This document shows, one piece after another, positions 1-8,566 of a DNA stretch of 34,879 bases. Within the stretch, counting starts at the first letter, position 1, and the number at the start of each line of letters is the position of its first letter. The DNA is from Bacteroides caecigallinarum (lineage in GTDB: Bacteria > Bacteroidota > Bacteroidia > Bacteroidales > Bacteroidaceae). The stretch is taken from NCBI RefSeq assembly GCF_021530995.1, contig NZ_JADYTF010000024.1, positions 1 through 34,879 of the forward strand, in the 5' to 3' direction. The translations under genes were made by a program, and so were the position numbers. A model generated the notes under the pieces. The model did not search any database. It worked only from the letters and a program-made list of their open reading frames with translations, and was not told the DNA's origin.

Positions 1-69
1 ATCATATATTTATGTCGATTTTTTAAAATCTAAAGTCATTTTTTTAAAGTTATGAAACTGTCAATTATA

Positions 70-77
70 TAGTTTTG
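70..77 (+). promoter_or_regulatory. Putative Bacteroides-type -7 box for susC
   Basis: TAGTTTTG matches the Bacteroides -7 consensus TAnnTTTG and lies 87 bp before the susC start. This predicts an RNA start near position 84 and a leader of about 80 nt. No clear TTTG -33 element sits at the expected distance; the upstream sequence is A/T-rich. The region from 1 to 164 holds no other gene I can support, and no regulator of this locus is in the window. Confidence 0.4.
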
Positions 78-164
78 CAATGTGAAAAATACAAAAGGAA
101 AATAATCAATACAGTATTTTTTTAAACTCAATTTTATTGAATAGTTAACTTAAAACAAAAACCT

Positions 165-3100
165 ATGAAAAAAGACATTTTTTTCAGACAGAATTCTCCA
201 TGGAGGAGATGTTTATTACAGTCAGTTCCTGTAACCATAGGTTTACTTGTCTCAATAAATGCTTATGCGGAGGCAAGTACAGACCAAAACCTAGATCTTG
301 TTTCAGTAACACAACAGAATTCTACTATCACTGGTATGATAGTTGATGAGAGAGGTGAAGCACTTATTGGTGTAAATGTACTTGAAAAAGGAACAACCAA
401 TGGTACAATTACAGATTTTGATGGCCGTTTTTCTCTAAATCTTTCATCGAAATATGCAGTTTTAGTTGTTTCGTATATTGGATATAAGACGCAGGAAATA
501 ACTACTAATGGAAGAACTGAAATCAAATTAACTCTTTTGGAAGATTCAGAGACATTAGATGAAGTGGTTGTTGTAGGTTACGGTACACAGAAGAAAGTTA
601 ATCTGACAGGTTCTGTTTCTTCTGTATCAGCAAAGGATATTCAGGATGTTCCAACATCTAATACAGCTTCATTGTTGCAGGGACGTATGCCAGGTTTGAT
701 GATTAGTCAGAATGGCGGTCAGGCAGGAAAGGAAGACATGGAAGTACGCGTACGTGGAGTTGGTACATTTGGGAATAATAATCCAATGGTAATTATAGAC
801 GGTGTTGAAGGGACGCTTTCACAAATGAGCGATATTCCTTCGGCTGATATTGAAAGTATCTCTGTATTGAAAGATGCTGCATCGGCTGCTATTTATGGTG
901 TACGTGCAGCCAATGGTGTTATACTTATTACTACAAAGAAGGGAAAGGCCGGTAAAGTTAGTGTCAATTATTCCGGTAACTATACAGTTCAGAAGGCTAT
1001 GCTTCCCAATTATGTAGATGCATACAATTGGGCATTGATGAAAAATGAAGTAAATCCCGGAACTTACGATGAAGTTGCCTTGCAAAAACTTAGAGACGGT
1101 TCCGATCCGGATCATTATGCTAATACAAACTGGCTTGACGAGGTATTCAGGACGGCAGGTATGCACCAACATCATCTTTCAGTGTCTGGTGGTAATGAAA
1201 ATACTCACTATATGACATCTGTTTCATATTCAAATCAGGAAGGAATAATGCGTGAAACCGGAGCTGAAAAGTTTGCTTTCCGTTCTAATATAGACAGTAA
1301 GCAAGGTATTTTTAATTTTGGATTGAATCTTTCAGGTAATAAAAATAATGTGGATCAGCCAGCATACGTTTCTCCTAGTGGAGATACGAGCGTAATGCGT
1401 TATTTGTCATGGTTTTCAAGACCTACAGTTCCTGTAAGATATTCAAATGGTCACTATGGTTATGTTGATGGCTCTCTGGCAAATGCAGAACTGGTTAAAA
1501 ATCCTATGCAGTTTATAAATGAAGGTTATCGCAAAGACGAAACATGGAGATTTAACGGTAAAGCATACGCAGGAATTGATATTATTGACGGACTTCAGTT
1601 TAAAACAAGTTTGGCCTATTCTTTCAATATGAACGCAGTGAAAACATATAAACCGAAAGAATTGGGAAGATATGATGCTGAAGGAAATGAGTTGAAAATA
1701 CCGGGAGCAAACAACAGACTTGAAGATTATTACTGGAGAGAAACTACATGGACTAATGAAAACATTTTGACTTATAACAAAAAATTTGGTTTGCATAGTC
1801 TGAATGTGTTGGCAGGTCACTCATTGTTAAGTTATTCACGCTCTACAACTACGGCAGGTAAGGAAGGCTTCCCTACAGAAAATATTTATGAACTTGATGG
1901 AGGATCAAAAAATCCATCGGCAATAGGTAATAGTAACGAATATAGATTACAGTCATTCTTCGGACGCATAAACTATAGTTATGCGGACAAGTATCTTTTT
2001 GAAGCGAATATACGTCATGATGGTTCTTCTCGTATGCCTAAGAGTAACAGATATGCTACATTCCCGTCTCTATCAGCTGGTTGGGTATTTACTAATGAAG
2101 CATTTATGGAAGATTATCAATGGTTGTTCGGTAAACTTCGTTTCTCATGGGGTAAATTGGGTAATCAGGAAATAGGTAGTTATGCTTATCTGTCCAGTTT
2201 GGGTGCTTCAGGTAATTATTACTTTGATCAGGGAAAAGACCCTCAGACAGGTATGGTTTCAACATCTATTCCTAACGAAAACATAAAATGGGAAACAACC
2301 AGAACTATCAATGCTGCAATAGACTTGGGATTCCTTAATAATAGGATACAGACTACATTTGAGTGGTTTGATAAAAAGACTTCAGATATCCTAATGCAGT
2401 TGGCTATGCCTAACATTTTCTTGGGATCATTGGGGGCTCCATATCAAAATGTAGGTACTGTACGTAACAGAGGATGGGAATGGAATGTTAATTATAATGA
2501 CAGTAAAGGTGATTGGAATTGGTATGCAGGATTTAATCTTTCACATGTGAAAAACGAAATTCTTTACATGGGTGGATTAGAGGAAAGAATAAGTGGACAA
2601 ACCATTAACCGTGTCGGTGAACCTATCGGTGCTTACTATGCTTATCAGGCCATTGGTATTTACAGAACAGAAGCTGACCTTAACAGAACTAATTCTAAGG
2701 GTGAAGTGATTTTACAAAACGGTGTAAAACCAAAACTCGGAGATATTATGTATGCTGATATTAATGATGATGCTAATATCACACCGGAAGATAGAACTAT
2801 TATCGGTAATCCATTTCCTAAATATACATACGGAGTTAATTTGGGAGCAGGTTGGAAAGGTTTTGATTTGTCAACTTTCTGGCAGGGAGTAGCAGGTATA
2901 TATCGTTATAATTGGGAAACAACAACTGATATCCGTGGTAACTTTACAGACAGATGGCTTGACAGATGGTCTGCAACTAACCCTAATGGTTCTATGCCTG
3001 CTCTGGGTAATACCATGAACGACCAGTTCTCGTCATTCTGGTTGGAAAATTCAAGTTATTTGCGATTGAAGAATCTTGAATTCGGTTATACATTTGGAGA

Positions 3101-3269
3101 AATACCTAAAATCGGTGTTTCAAAACTCCGTATTTATTTTGCCGGAACAAATTTGCTTACATTCACTAAACTTAATAACTGGGATCCCGAAAAAGGCTCA
3201 GGGGATACCCGTAACGATAATTATCCGAATGCTAGATCATTCTCATTCGGTGTAAACGTAACCTTCTAA
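165..3269 (+). CDS. SusC/RagA-family TonB-dependent outer-membrane transporter
   Basis: This 1034-residue protein is an outer-membrane beta-barrel that imports oligosaccharides using TonB energy and works with the SusD-like lipoprotein encoded 18 bp downstream. An N-terminal signal peptide of about 36 residues is followed by a carboxypeptidase-regulatory-like domain (about 55-125), the family signature DEVVVVGYGTQKK (about 132-144), a plug domain (about 145-260, with VRVRGVGTFGNNNPMVIIDG) and a barrel running to a terminal phenylalanine. Length is normal for the family and the reading frame is intact. There is no STN domain, so no sign of anti-sigma signalling. The gene starts the locus and probably shares an mRNA with the next one. 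The family is certain; the substrate cannot be read from this protein. Third codon positions look more A/T-rich here than in the export locus to the right. Confidence 0.96.
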   Translation: MKKDIFFRQNSPWRRCLLQSVPVTIGLLVSINAYAEASTDQNLDLVSVTQQNSTITGMIVDERGEALIGVNVLEKGTTNGTITDFDGRFSLNLSSKYAVLVVSYIGYKTQEITTNGRTEIKLTLLEDSETLDEVVVVGYGTQKKVNLTGSVSSVSAKDIQDVPTSNTASLLQGRMPGLMISQNGGQAGKEDMEVRVRGVGTFGNNNPMVIIDGVEGTLSQMSDIPSADIESISVLKDAASAAIYGVRAANGVILITTKKGKAGKVSVNYSGNYTVQKAMLPNYVDAYNWALMKNEVNPGTYDEVALQKLRDGSDPDHYANTNWLDEVFRTAGMHQHHLSVSGGNENTHYMTSVSYSNQEGIMRETGAEKFAFRSNIDSKQGIFNFGLNLSGNKNNVDQPAYVSPSGDTSVMRYLSWFSRPTVPVRYSNGHYGYVDGSLANAELVKNPMQFINEGYRKDETWRFNGKAYAGIDIIDGLQFKTSLAYSFNMNAVKTYKPKELGRYDAEGNELKIPGANNRLEDYYWRETTWTNENILTYNKKFGLHSLNVLAGHSLLSYSRSTTTAGKEGFPTENIYELDGGSKNPSAIGNSNEYRLQSFFGRINYSYADKYLFEANIRHDGSSRMPKSNRYATFPSLSAGWVFTNEAFMEDYQWLFGKLRFSWGKLGNQEIGSYAYLSSLGASGNYYFDQGKDPQTGMVSTSIPNENIKWETTRTINAAIDLGFLNNRIQTTFEWFDKKTSDILMQLAMPNIFLGSLGAPYQNVGTVRNRGWEWNVNYNDSKGDWNWYAGFNLSHVKNEILYMGGLEERISGQTINRVGEPIGAYYAYQAIGIYRTEADLNRTNSKGEVILQNGVKPKLGDIMYADINDDANITPEDRTIIGNPFPKYTYGVNLGAGWKGFDLSTFWQGVAGIYRYNWETTTDIRGNFTDRWLDRWSATNPNGSMPALGNTMNDQFSSFWLENSSYLRLKNLEFGYTFGEIPKIGVSKLRIYFAGTNLLTFTKLNNWDPEKGSGDTRNDNYPNARSFSFGVNVTF

Positions 3270-3287
3270 ACCATAAAAAATACGATT

Positions 3288-4895
3288 ATGAAACTAAAAT
3301 ATTTATACAAAGGAATATTATTTTCCGGTTTGACTTTGGCTGTAGCTTCTTGTTCAGACAGCTTTCTTGACCTGAGTAATCCTAATCAGGTTTCGGATGC
3401 AACCTACTGGCAATCTGAAAATGATGCTGTAATGGCTCTTGCTGCTTGTTATGATGCAATGCAGGCTGCCAATTTATATAACGACAATGTTGACGGATGG
3501 GCATTTGGCTTTTTAGTACGTGAAAGCTCTACAGATAATGGTGATCATACCTGGGGTGACTGGATGTTGGGAAGTACTATTTCAAAAGGAACATCTGCTA
3601 CTACAGACGAATGTTTTTCAATGTATTGGAATGCTAATTTTGAAATGATAAAACGCTGCAATCTTCTTATATCAAAGATAGATGGAATTCCTATGTCTGA
3701 TGATACAAAAGCGGCAATAAAGGCTGAAGCAATAGCTTTACGAGCTTTAGGATATTGTAATTTGACATCAGTATTCAGGGATGTCCCTTATATTACAGCT
3801 CCTCTGACTTTGGAAAATCCTGAAGCACCTAAAGAATTGAAAGCTAAAATAGCGGAAAATGTTCTTGCTGATCTGAAAGCCAACTTACCTAATTTGCCTG
3901 TTAAGGGTACGGAAGCAAAAGGCAGAATGACGCGTGAAGCCGGATATGCTATTATGGGACGTATGGCACTATTCAATGAAAAATGGGATGATGCGATTGC
4001 TGCATACGATAATGTAATAGGAAAAGTACAGCTGTTTAAATCTGGTGATGGTTCAAACTATGAGGCTAACTTCAGAGATTTGTTCAAAGAGGAGAACGAA
4101 CAATGTGATGAAGTTTTGCTGAGTGTCCACTTTAAGGGTCCAGGACTGAAAGAAGGTAGTACTTTCGGAGTCTGTTGGGGAGGTCCAATGAATGCAATTG
4201 AAGCATCAATGAATTTATGCGATGATTTTTATTGTATTGATGGTCTTCCAATTGATAAGTCTCCTTTATTTAAAGGAAGCCTTGAAAAAGGTGGACATAC
4301 TAAAGATAAACCTGATTATGCAAGATACGAAAACCGAGATCCACGTTTGAAAGCAACATTGATGTTGCCTGGTATGAAATGGAACGGTAAAGAGTTTACA
4401 AACAATCTGCCAGCATCCTCCACAGCTTGTATCTTGAAATGGTATACCCCTGAAAATACAGCTAATGAGTATGATGGAAGTTTGGATTATTATATTATCC
4501 GCTATGCAGAAGTTCTGTTGTCAATGGCTGAAGCTAAAATTGAAAAAGGTCTTCCACAGTCAGAGGTTAGCAAATATATCAATGAGGTTCGTGCCCGTGT
4601 CGGAATGCCGGCTATTGAGGAAGTAGAAGGTACTAATTTGGGACAGGATGAACTGAGAGCAATTGTCCGTCATGAACGTCGTGTGGAACTGGCATTCGAG
4701 GATTTGCGTTTTGCCGATTTGTACAGATGGGGTGACTGGGAAAATGGTATCAAACGTATGCAACATGACAAGGAGTTCTATGGCTTTGGAGTTTATGACC
4801 GTACTTATCGTGGTCCGCAGGATACAGTATGGCCAATACCACAAGGTGAAATTGATACCAATAAGCAACTCGTACAACATGATGAATGGAAATAA
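3288..4895 (+). CDS. SusD/RagB-family glycan-binding lipoprotein
   Basis: This 535-residue surface lipoprotein should form the lid over the SusC-type barrel and capture glycan. The signal peptide ends in a lipobox before Cys22 (VASCSDSFLD). The N-terminal alpha-helical part is typical of the family, and the C-terminus carries the family hallmark VWPIPQGEIDTN close to the end. Length is typical. It starts 18 bp after susC, so the two are surely co-transcribed. An intrinsic terminator follows the stop codon, so most transcripts may end here. Ligand unknown; the downstream GH16 enzyme suggests a beta-linked glucan or galactose-containing glycan. Confidence 0.95.
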   Translation: MKLKYLYKGILFSGLTLAVASCSDSFLDLSNPNQVSDATYWQSENDAVMALAACYDAMQAANLYNDNVDGWAFGFLVRESSTDNGDHTWGDWMLGSTISKGTSATTDECFSMYWNANFEMIKRCNLLISKIDGIPMSDDTKAAIKAEAIALRALGYCNLTSVFRDVPYITAPLTLENPEAPKELKAKIAENVLADLKANLPNLPVKGTEAKGRMTREAGYAIMGRMALFNEKWDDAIAAYDNVIGKVQLFKSGDGSNYEANFRDLFKEENEQCDEVLLSVHFKGPGLKEGSTFGVCWGGPMNAIEASMNLCDDFYCIDGLPIDKSPLFKGSLEKGGHTKDKPDYARYENRDPRLKATLMLPGMKWNGKEFTNNLPASSTACILKWYTPENTANEYDGSLDYYIIRYAEVLLSMAEAKIEKGLPQSEVSKYINEVRARVGMPAIEEVEGTNLGQDELRAIVRHERRVELAFEDLRFADLYRWGDWENGIKRMQHDKEFYGFGVYDRTYRGPQDTVWPIPQGEIDTNKQLVQHDEWK

Positions 4896-4913
4896 TATAA
4901 TAAGAGTTTGAAT

Positions 4914-4948
4914 AATAGGGTTGCTCAAAAGGCAACCCTATTTTTATT
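4914..4948 (+). terminator. Intrinsic terminator between susD and the GH16 gene
   Basis: A perfect 11-bp stem (AATAGGGTTGC at 4914-4924 paired with GCAACCCTATT at 4932-4942) closes a 7-nt loop and runs into a T-rich tail (TTTTTATT). It would end or attenuate susCD transcription before the enzyme gene. Confidence 0.85.
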
Positions 4949-4975
4949 AACCTTCTTGATTTTAATATTAGAATT

Positions 4976-5785
4976 ATGTATAAAAAAGTTTACACTCTTA
5001 TATCATCTTTCTTTATATTGCTTGGTATGTCAGTTTCATCATGCGACGGCCATAATGATGGTAATATATTGTTTATGGATGATTTTTCTGGTGATTCTTC
5101 TATCCCTGATACTTCCGTATGGGAACTATGTAAACATGCAAACAATGCCTGGTCGCAACATTTCAAATACGTCAAAGGGTATGAGAATGTTAAGGTAGAA
5201 GACGGTGTGCTCAAACTTAAAGCTTCAAAAGAAGACGGAGTATATAAAAATGGTGGTATCAGAACAAAAACAGGTTTCCCTTGCAATACGCGTCTTGAAG
5301 TACGTGCAAGATTGACAAAACTGGTAAAAGGTGGTTTTCCTGCAATATGGCAGATGCCTATTAATGCACCTGTATGGCCTAGAGGTGGAGAAGTTGACCT
5401 AATGGAATGGGTACAAGGAACTCCTTACGATATATATCAGACAGTACATACATATTATATAAACGGTGATTATGGTTCGTCCGGTGTAACCAATCCTAAT
5501 CGTCCTACAAATTTTGATGTTACACAATATCATGTATATGCTGCCGACAGAACAGAAGAGGCTGTAATATTCTATATTGATGGTGTAGAAACATGGAGAT
5601 ATGAAAATCAAAATCTGCCTTCCGAAGAAATGCAGTTCCCGTTTTGTGAGTATCTTTATGACATAATATTGAATTTTTCTCTTGGTGGAGAATTGAATGG
5701 TAATCCTACATGGCCGGGAGAAATTGATGATAATGATTTGCCAGGTGAGTTATGGATTGATTGGGTTAAAGTGACAAAGATTTAA
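4976..5785 (+). CDS. Glycoside hydrolase family 16 lipoprotein
   Basis: This 269-residue lipoprotein is an endo-acting beta-glycan hydrolase of the GH16 fold. A signal peptide ends at a lipobox (VSSC, Cys23), so it is anchored in the outer membrane, probably facing the surface with SusCD. The catalytic motif is E139-V-D141-L-M-E144 (nucleophile, helper Asp, acid/base). The extra residue in ExDxxE marks the beta-bulge type found in laminarinases, agarases and porphyranases, as opposed to the ExDxE of lichenases. It is preceded by FPAIWQMP and WPRGGEV, which resemble the laminarinase active-site strand. The protein is just the catalytic domain with no binding module. Beta-1,3-glucan is a reasonable first guess for the substrate, but GH16 O-glycanases of mucin-using Bacteroidales share this motif. 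It ends 36 bp from the convergent kinase gene. Confidence 0.9.
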   Translation: MYKKVYTLISSFFILLGMSVSSCDGHNDGNILFMDDFSGDSSIPDTSVWELCKHANNAWSQHFKYVKGYENVKVEDGVLKLKASKEDGVYKNGGIRTKTGFPCNTRLEVRARLTKLVKGGFPAIWQMPINAPVWPRGGEVDLMEWVQGTPYDIYQTVHTYYINGDYGSSGVTNPNRPTNFDVTQYHVYAADRTEEAVIFYIDGVETWRYENQNLPSEEMQFPFCEYLYDIILNFSLGGELNGNPTWPGEIDDNDLPGELWIDWVKVTKI

Positions 5786-5821
5786 CCGTCGTGTGATTTA
5801 CAATATTTGTTCTGATATTTG

Positions 5822-7069
5822 TTATTTGAACTGCAACTTGAAAACCGTATTCTTTTCATTGCTACACACCAGTGATATACTTCCGTTATGGAGACGCATA
5901 ATCTGCCGGGATAGACTTAATCCTACTCCAGTTCCTTCCTGCTTTGTTGTGTAAAATGGAACGAAAATATCCTCATAATTCTCTTTGCTGATAGGAGTTC
6001 CGTTGTTAGAAATATTCACTACAACGGCTTCAGAAAAGTCTATTTCGGCAGTTAAATCTATGGTTGTGGCTTTGGCTTGGATAGCATTCCTTATCAGGTT
6101 TACCAGTACTTGCGAAATCTGGTCTTCGTCTGCATAAAGAAGTATGTCTTCCGATTTCTCTATATAACTTAATGTTGCTCCTGATGCACTGATTTGTTCA
6201 CGTGTCAGTTGGGTAACTCTGTCAATTAGCTCTTGCAGATAGAAAGCTTTTTTTACAGGTGCGGAAACACGTGTCAGCGAGCGGTATGTGTCAACAAATT
6301 TTATCAGTCCGCGGGCCGATTCGGATATTGTATCAAGACCCAATTTGAGTTCTTCTCTGTTTACAGGCTTGTTTTCAGATGAAGTAATATCCATCGACAG
6401 TGTATGGCTCAGCGAAGCTATTGGAGTTACGGTGTTCATTATTTCATGCGTAAGCACACGTATAAGTTTGTTCCACGACATCTCTTCGTTGCGCGACATT
6501 TCGTTGCTTATGTCATTTATAACGATAATCTTTACATTCTTTCCCTGCAATGATGTTTCGGAAGATGATACTGCAAGTGTGGTCTGTCCCTTTTCGTTGT
6601 AGAAAGAAACGCGCATCTCGTTGTTTGCTTCGGAAATGTTTTCAAAGCATTCCTGTATCTCATGGCTGACATTTGCCAGTTGGCGTATATTGCTCAGTGT
6701 TGCCACTCCAAGTATATTCAGTGCTGCCAAGTTGCAGTATGAAACTTTTCCGCTGAATTTCTCGTTCAGTTCCACTACCACAATAGCCGTCTTTACCTTG
6801 TCCAACATCTGTCCGTAATAGCGTTCCTGCTCGTTTATTTCCTGTTTTTCCTTTTCGAATATCAGACGTATTCTGTTCAGAGTCTTGTTTAATCTCCGGT
6901 ACAGTACTTTCTTTTCGTCAAAACGGAAATTTGTCTCTTTGTCTTCCAGTGCGTCAAGAATGTACGAAACCTTGCGGTGTGTCCTTCGTGCATAGTACAT
7001 ACCGGAAATTATTGCAGAGATTAATGCGGTTGCAATAATGATTAATATGACATTCTCATACGAAATCAT
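5822..7069 (-). CDS. Sensor histidine kinase, NtrB-like, membrane anchored
   Basis: This 415-residue kinase pairs with the sigma-54 response regulator encoded immediately upstream; the two genes overlap by 4 bp (ATGA). One N-terminal membrane helix (about 5-27) is followed by a linker with coiled-coil character (about 60-85), a PAS-like domain (about 85-190), the H-box LIRVLTHEIMNTVTP with phospho-acceptor His208, the N-box around LVNLIRNAIQA (Asn324/Asn328) and the G2 box EGTGVGLSL (378-386). There is no extracytoplasmic domain, so sensing is likely at the membrane or in the cytosol. The G1 box reads NNGTPI (355-360) where most kinases have DNGxGI; the adenine-contacting Asp is Asn. It is the last gene of the export cluster and converges on the GH16 gene. 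The input signal is unknown. Confidence 0.92.
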   Translation of the reverse strand: MISYENVILIIIATALISAIISGMYYARRTHRKVSYILDALEDKETNFRFDEKKVLYRRLNKTLNRIRLIFEKEKQEINEQERYYGQMLDKVKTAIVVVELNEKFSGKVSYCNLAALNILGVATLSNIRQLANVSHEIQECFENISEANNEMRVSFYNEKGQTTLAVSSSETSLQGKNVKIIVINDISNEMSRNEEMSWNKLIRVLTHEIMNTVTPIASLSHTLSMDITSSENKPVNREELKLGLDTISESARGLIKFVDTYRSLTRVSAPVKKAFYLQELIDRVTQLTREQISASGATLSYIEKSEDILLYADEDQISQVLVNLIRNAIQAKATTIDLTAEIDFSEAVVVNISNNGTPISKENYEDIFVPFYTTKQEGTGVGLSLSRQIMRLHNGSISLVCSNEKNTVFKLQFK

Positions 7070-8427
7070 ATATTATATTTTTTCAGTTTCGTATATAGGG
7101 TAGGGCGGCTTATGTTAAGCGATTTTGCCACATGAGTAAGATTGCCGTTATATCTTTCCATAGCGGCGCGTATGGTTCTTTCTTCCACTTCCTCCAGTGT
7201 CTCTTCTCCTGAAGCTGATGCTTGCGGCTGTACCTGATATGTGTGTTGTCTGTCAGGCAGACAGAAGTCCGAAAGCTGAAGCTCCGTACCGTCGGTCAGG
7301 ATTACTGCCTTTTCTATCGTGTTCTGCAGTTCGCGGATGTTTCCGTTCCATCTGCATGAAACCAATGCTTTTTCCGCTTCACTTGAAATGCCCGATACCT
7401 CACGATGATATTTCTCGGCATATCTCTTTATGAATATTTCTGCCAAAGGAATAATCTCGTCAGTCCTTTCTCTAAGGGGAGGAAGTTGCAGATGCATGGT
7501 GTTGATACGGTAATAGAGGTCTTCGCGGAACTCGCCGTTACGTATCATTTCCTCAAGGTTGCGGTTGGTGGCACAGATGAGGCGGATATCTACAGGTGTC
7601 GATTGCGAACTTCCCACCTTGCTTACTGTTCTGTTCTGAAGAACTCTGAGCAATTTGGCCTGCAGATTAAGAGGGATATTTCCTATTTCGTCAAGGAACA
7701 GGGTGCTGCCGTTTGCCTGTTCTATTTTTCCCACACGGTCTGTGTGAGCGTCAGTAAAGGCTCCTTTTACGTGTCCGAACAGTTCGCTTTCAAACAATGT
7801 TTCCGTTATCGCTCCTGCATCCACACAAACCATCGGTTTCATGCCTCTGTCCGACAGACGGTGTATTTCTGCCGCAAGCACATCTTTTCCCGTACCGTTT
7901 TCTCCCGTAATGAGAATGCTTGCGTCTGTTGAGGCTATTTTGTTTACCGTACGTAATATATTTTTCATTGCAGGACTGCTTCCCCAGTGCATTGTCGCAG
8001 CCTGGCTTATCGCAGGTTTCATGCTTTTCTTTTTTGTTCCTGCATCCCTGTGTTTGTATGCTGCATCAAGCACAGAAATAAGTTTCTCGTTTTCCCAAGG
8101 TTTTACAATGAAGTCGAATGCTCCGCGCTTCATTCCCTCTACCGCCAGCGATATGTCAGCATACGCGGTGAAGAGTACAACTTCGGTAGTAGGGCTTGTC
8201 TTTTTGATTTCCGAAAGCCAGTACAATCCCTCATTTCCGGTATTGGCAGACGACTGGAAGTTCATATCCAGCAAAATCACGTCAGGCATAAATTCTCTTA
8301 ACTGTGAATTTATGACGTTTGGTGATGCCACAGCCTTTACTTCCTTGAAGTATTTAGGCAGTAGCAGTTGGAGTGCTGCCCTTATTCCGCTATTATCATC
8401 TACTACTAATATTTTGGCTTTGTTCAT
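7066..8427 (-). CDS. Sigma-54-dependent response regulator, NtrC family
   Basis: This 453-residue transcription activator has the full NtrC layout. The receiver domain (1-120) carries acidic residues Asp10/Asp11, phospho-acceptor Asp54, Thr87 and Lys109. The AAA+ domain has Walker A GENGTGKD (175-182), the sigma-54 contact motif GAFTDA (222-227), Walker B LFLDEIG and the arginine-rich FREDLYYRI and PLRER segments. A Fis-type helix-turn-helix is at the C-terminus (ISRPTLYTKLKK). It should hydrolyse ATP to open sigma-54 promoters, most plausibly the one in front of the outer-membrane factor gene at 24056-24072. I chose the ATG at 8427; an in-frame GTG lies two codons upstream at 8433. A hairpin separates the gene from the permease genes, so it probably also has its own promoter. 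Confidence 0.95.
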   Translation of the reverse strand: MNKAKILVVDDNSGIRAALQLLLPKYFKEVKAVASPNVINSQLREFMPDVILLDMNFQSSANTGNEGLYWLSEIKKTSPTTEVVLFTAYADISLAVEGMKRGAFDFIVKPWENEKLISVLDAAYKHRDAGTKKKSMKPAISQAATMHWGSSPAMKNILRTVNKIASTDASILITGENGTGKDVLAAEIHRLSDRGMKPMVCVDAGAITETLFESELFGHVKGAFTDAHTDRVGKIEQANGSTLFLDEIGNIPLNLQAKLLRVLQNRTVSKVGSSQSTPVDIRLICATNRNLEEMIRNGEFREDLYYRINTMHLQLPPLRERTDEIIPLAEIFIKRYAEKYHREVSGISSEAEKALVSCRWNGNIRELQNTIEKAVILTDGTELQLSDFCLPDRQHTYQVQPQASASGEETLEEVEERTIRAAMERYNGNLTHVAKSLNISRPTLYTKLKKYNI

Positions 8428-8450
8428 GTTCACTTTTATACTTTGTTATG

Positions 8451-8458
8451 CAAAAATA
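8451..8458 (-). promoter_or_regulatory. Putative -7 box for the regulator-kinase pair
   Basis: On the minus strand TATTTTTG matches TAnnTTTG and lies 24 bp before the regulator ATG. No TTTG is visible at the -33 distance. Together with the hairpin just upstream, it suggests separate basal transcription of the two-component genes. Confidence 0.3.
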
Positions 8459-8490
8459 TAAGTTTTGGAGTTTATTTTGTCCAGTTGATT

Positions 8491-8542
8491 GAAAAATTAT
8501 CCGCAGGCACATCCATTCGTCACGAACAGGTGTAGCCTGCGG
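8491..8542 (-). terminator. Hairpin between permease 5 and the response regulator
   Basis: An 8-bp perfect GC-rich stem (CCGCAGGC with GCCTGCGG, 8501-8508 and 8535-8542) encloses a 26-nt interior with further pairing potential. On the minus strand it is followed by ATAATTTTTC, which fits an intrinsic terminator at the end of the permease genes or an attenuator. The rest of the 139-bp gap (8428-8566) holds only the candidate -7 box. Confidence 0.6.
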
Positions 8543-8566
8543 GTTAATTAGAGAGAGATTTTTTAT

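Noticed and set aside
5786-5821. Bidirectional terminator between the GH16 and kinase genes
   Set aside because: The 36-bp gap has no inverted repeat that I can find, only a weak ATATTTGTT direct repeat.
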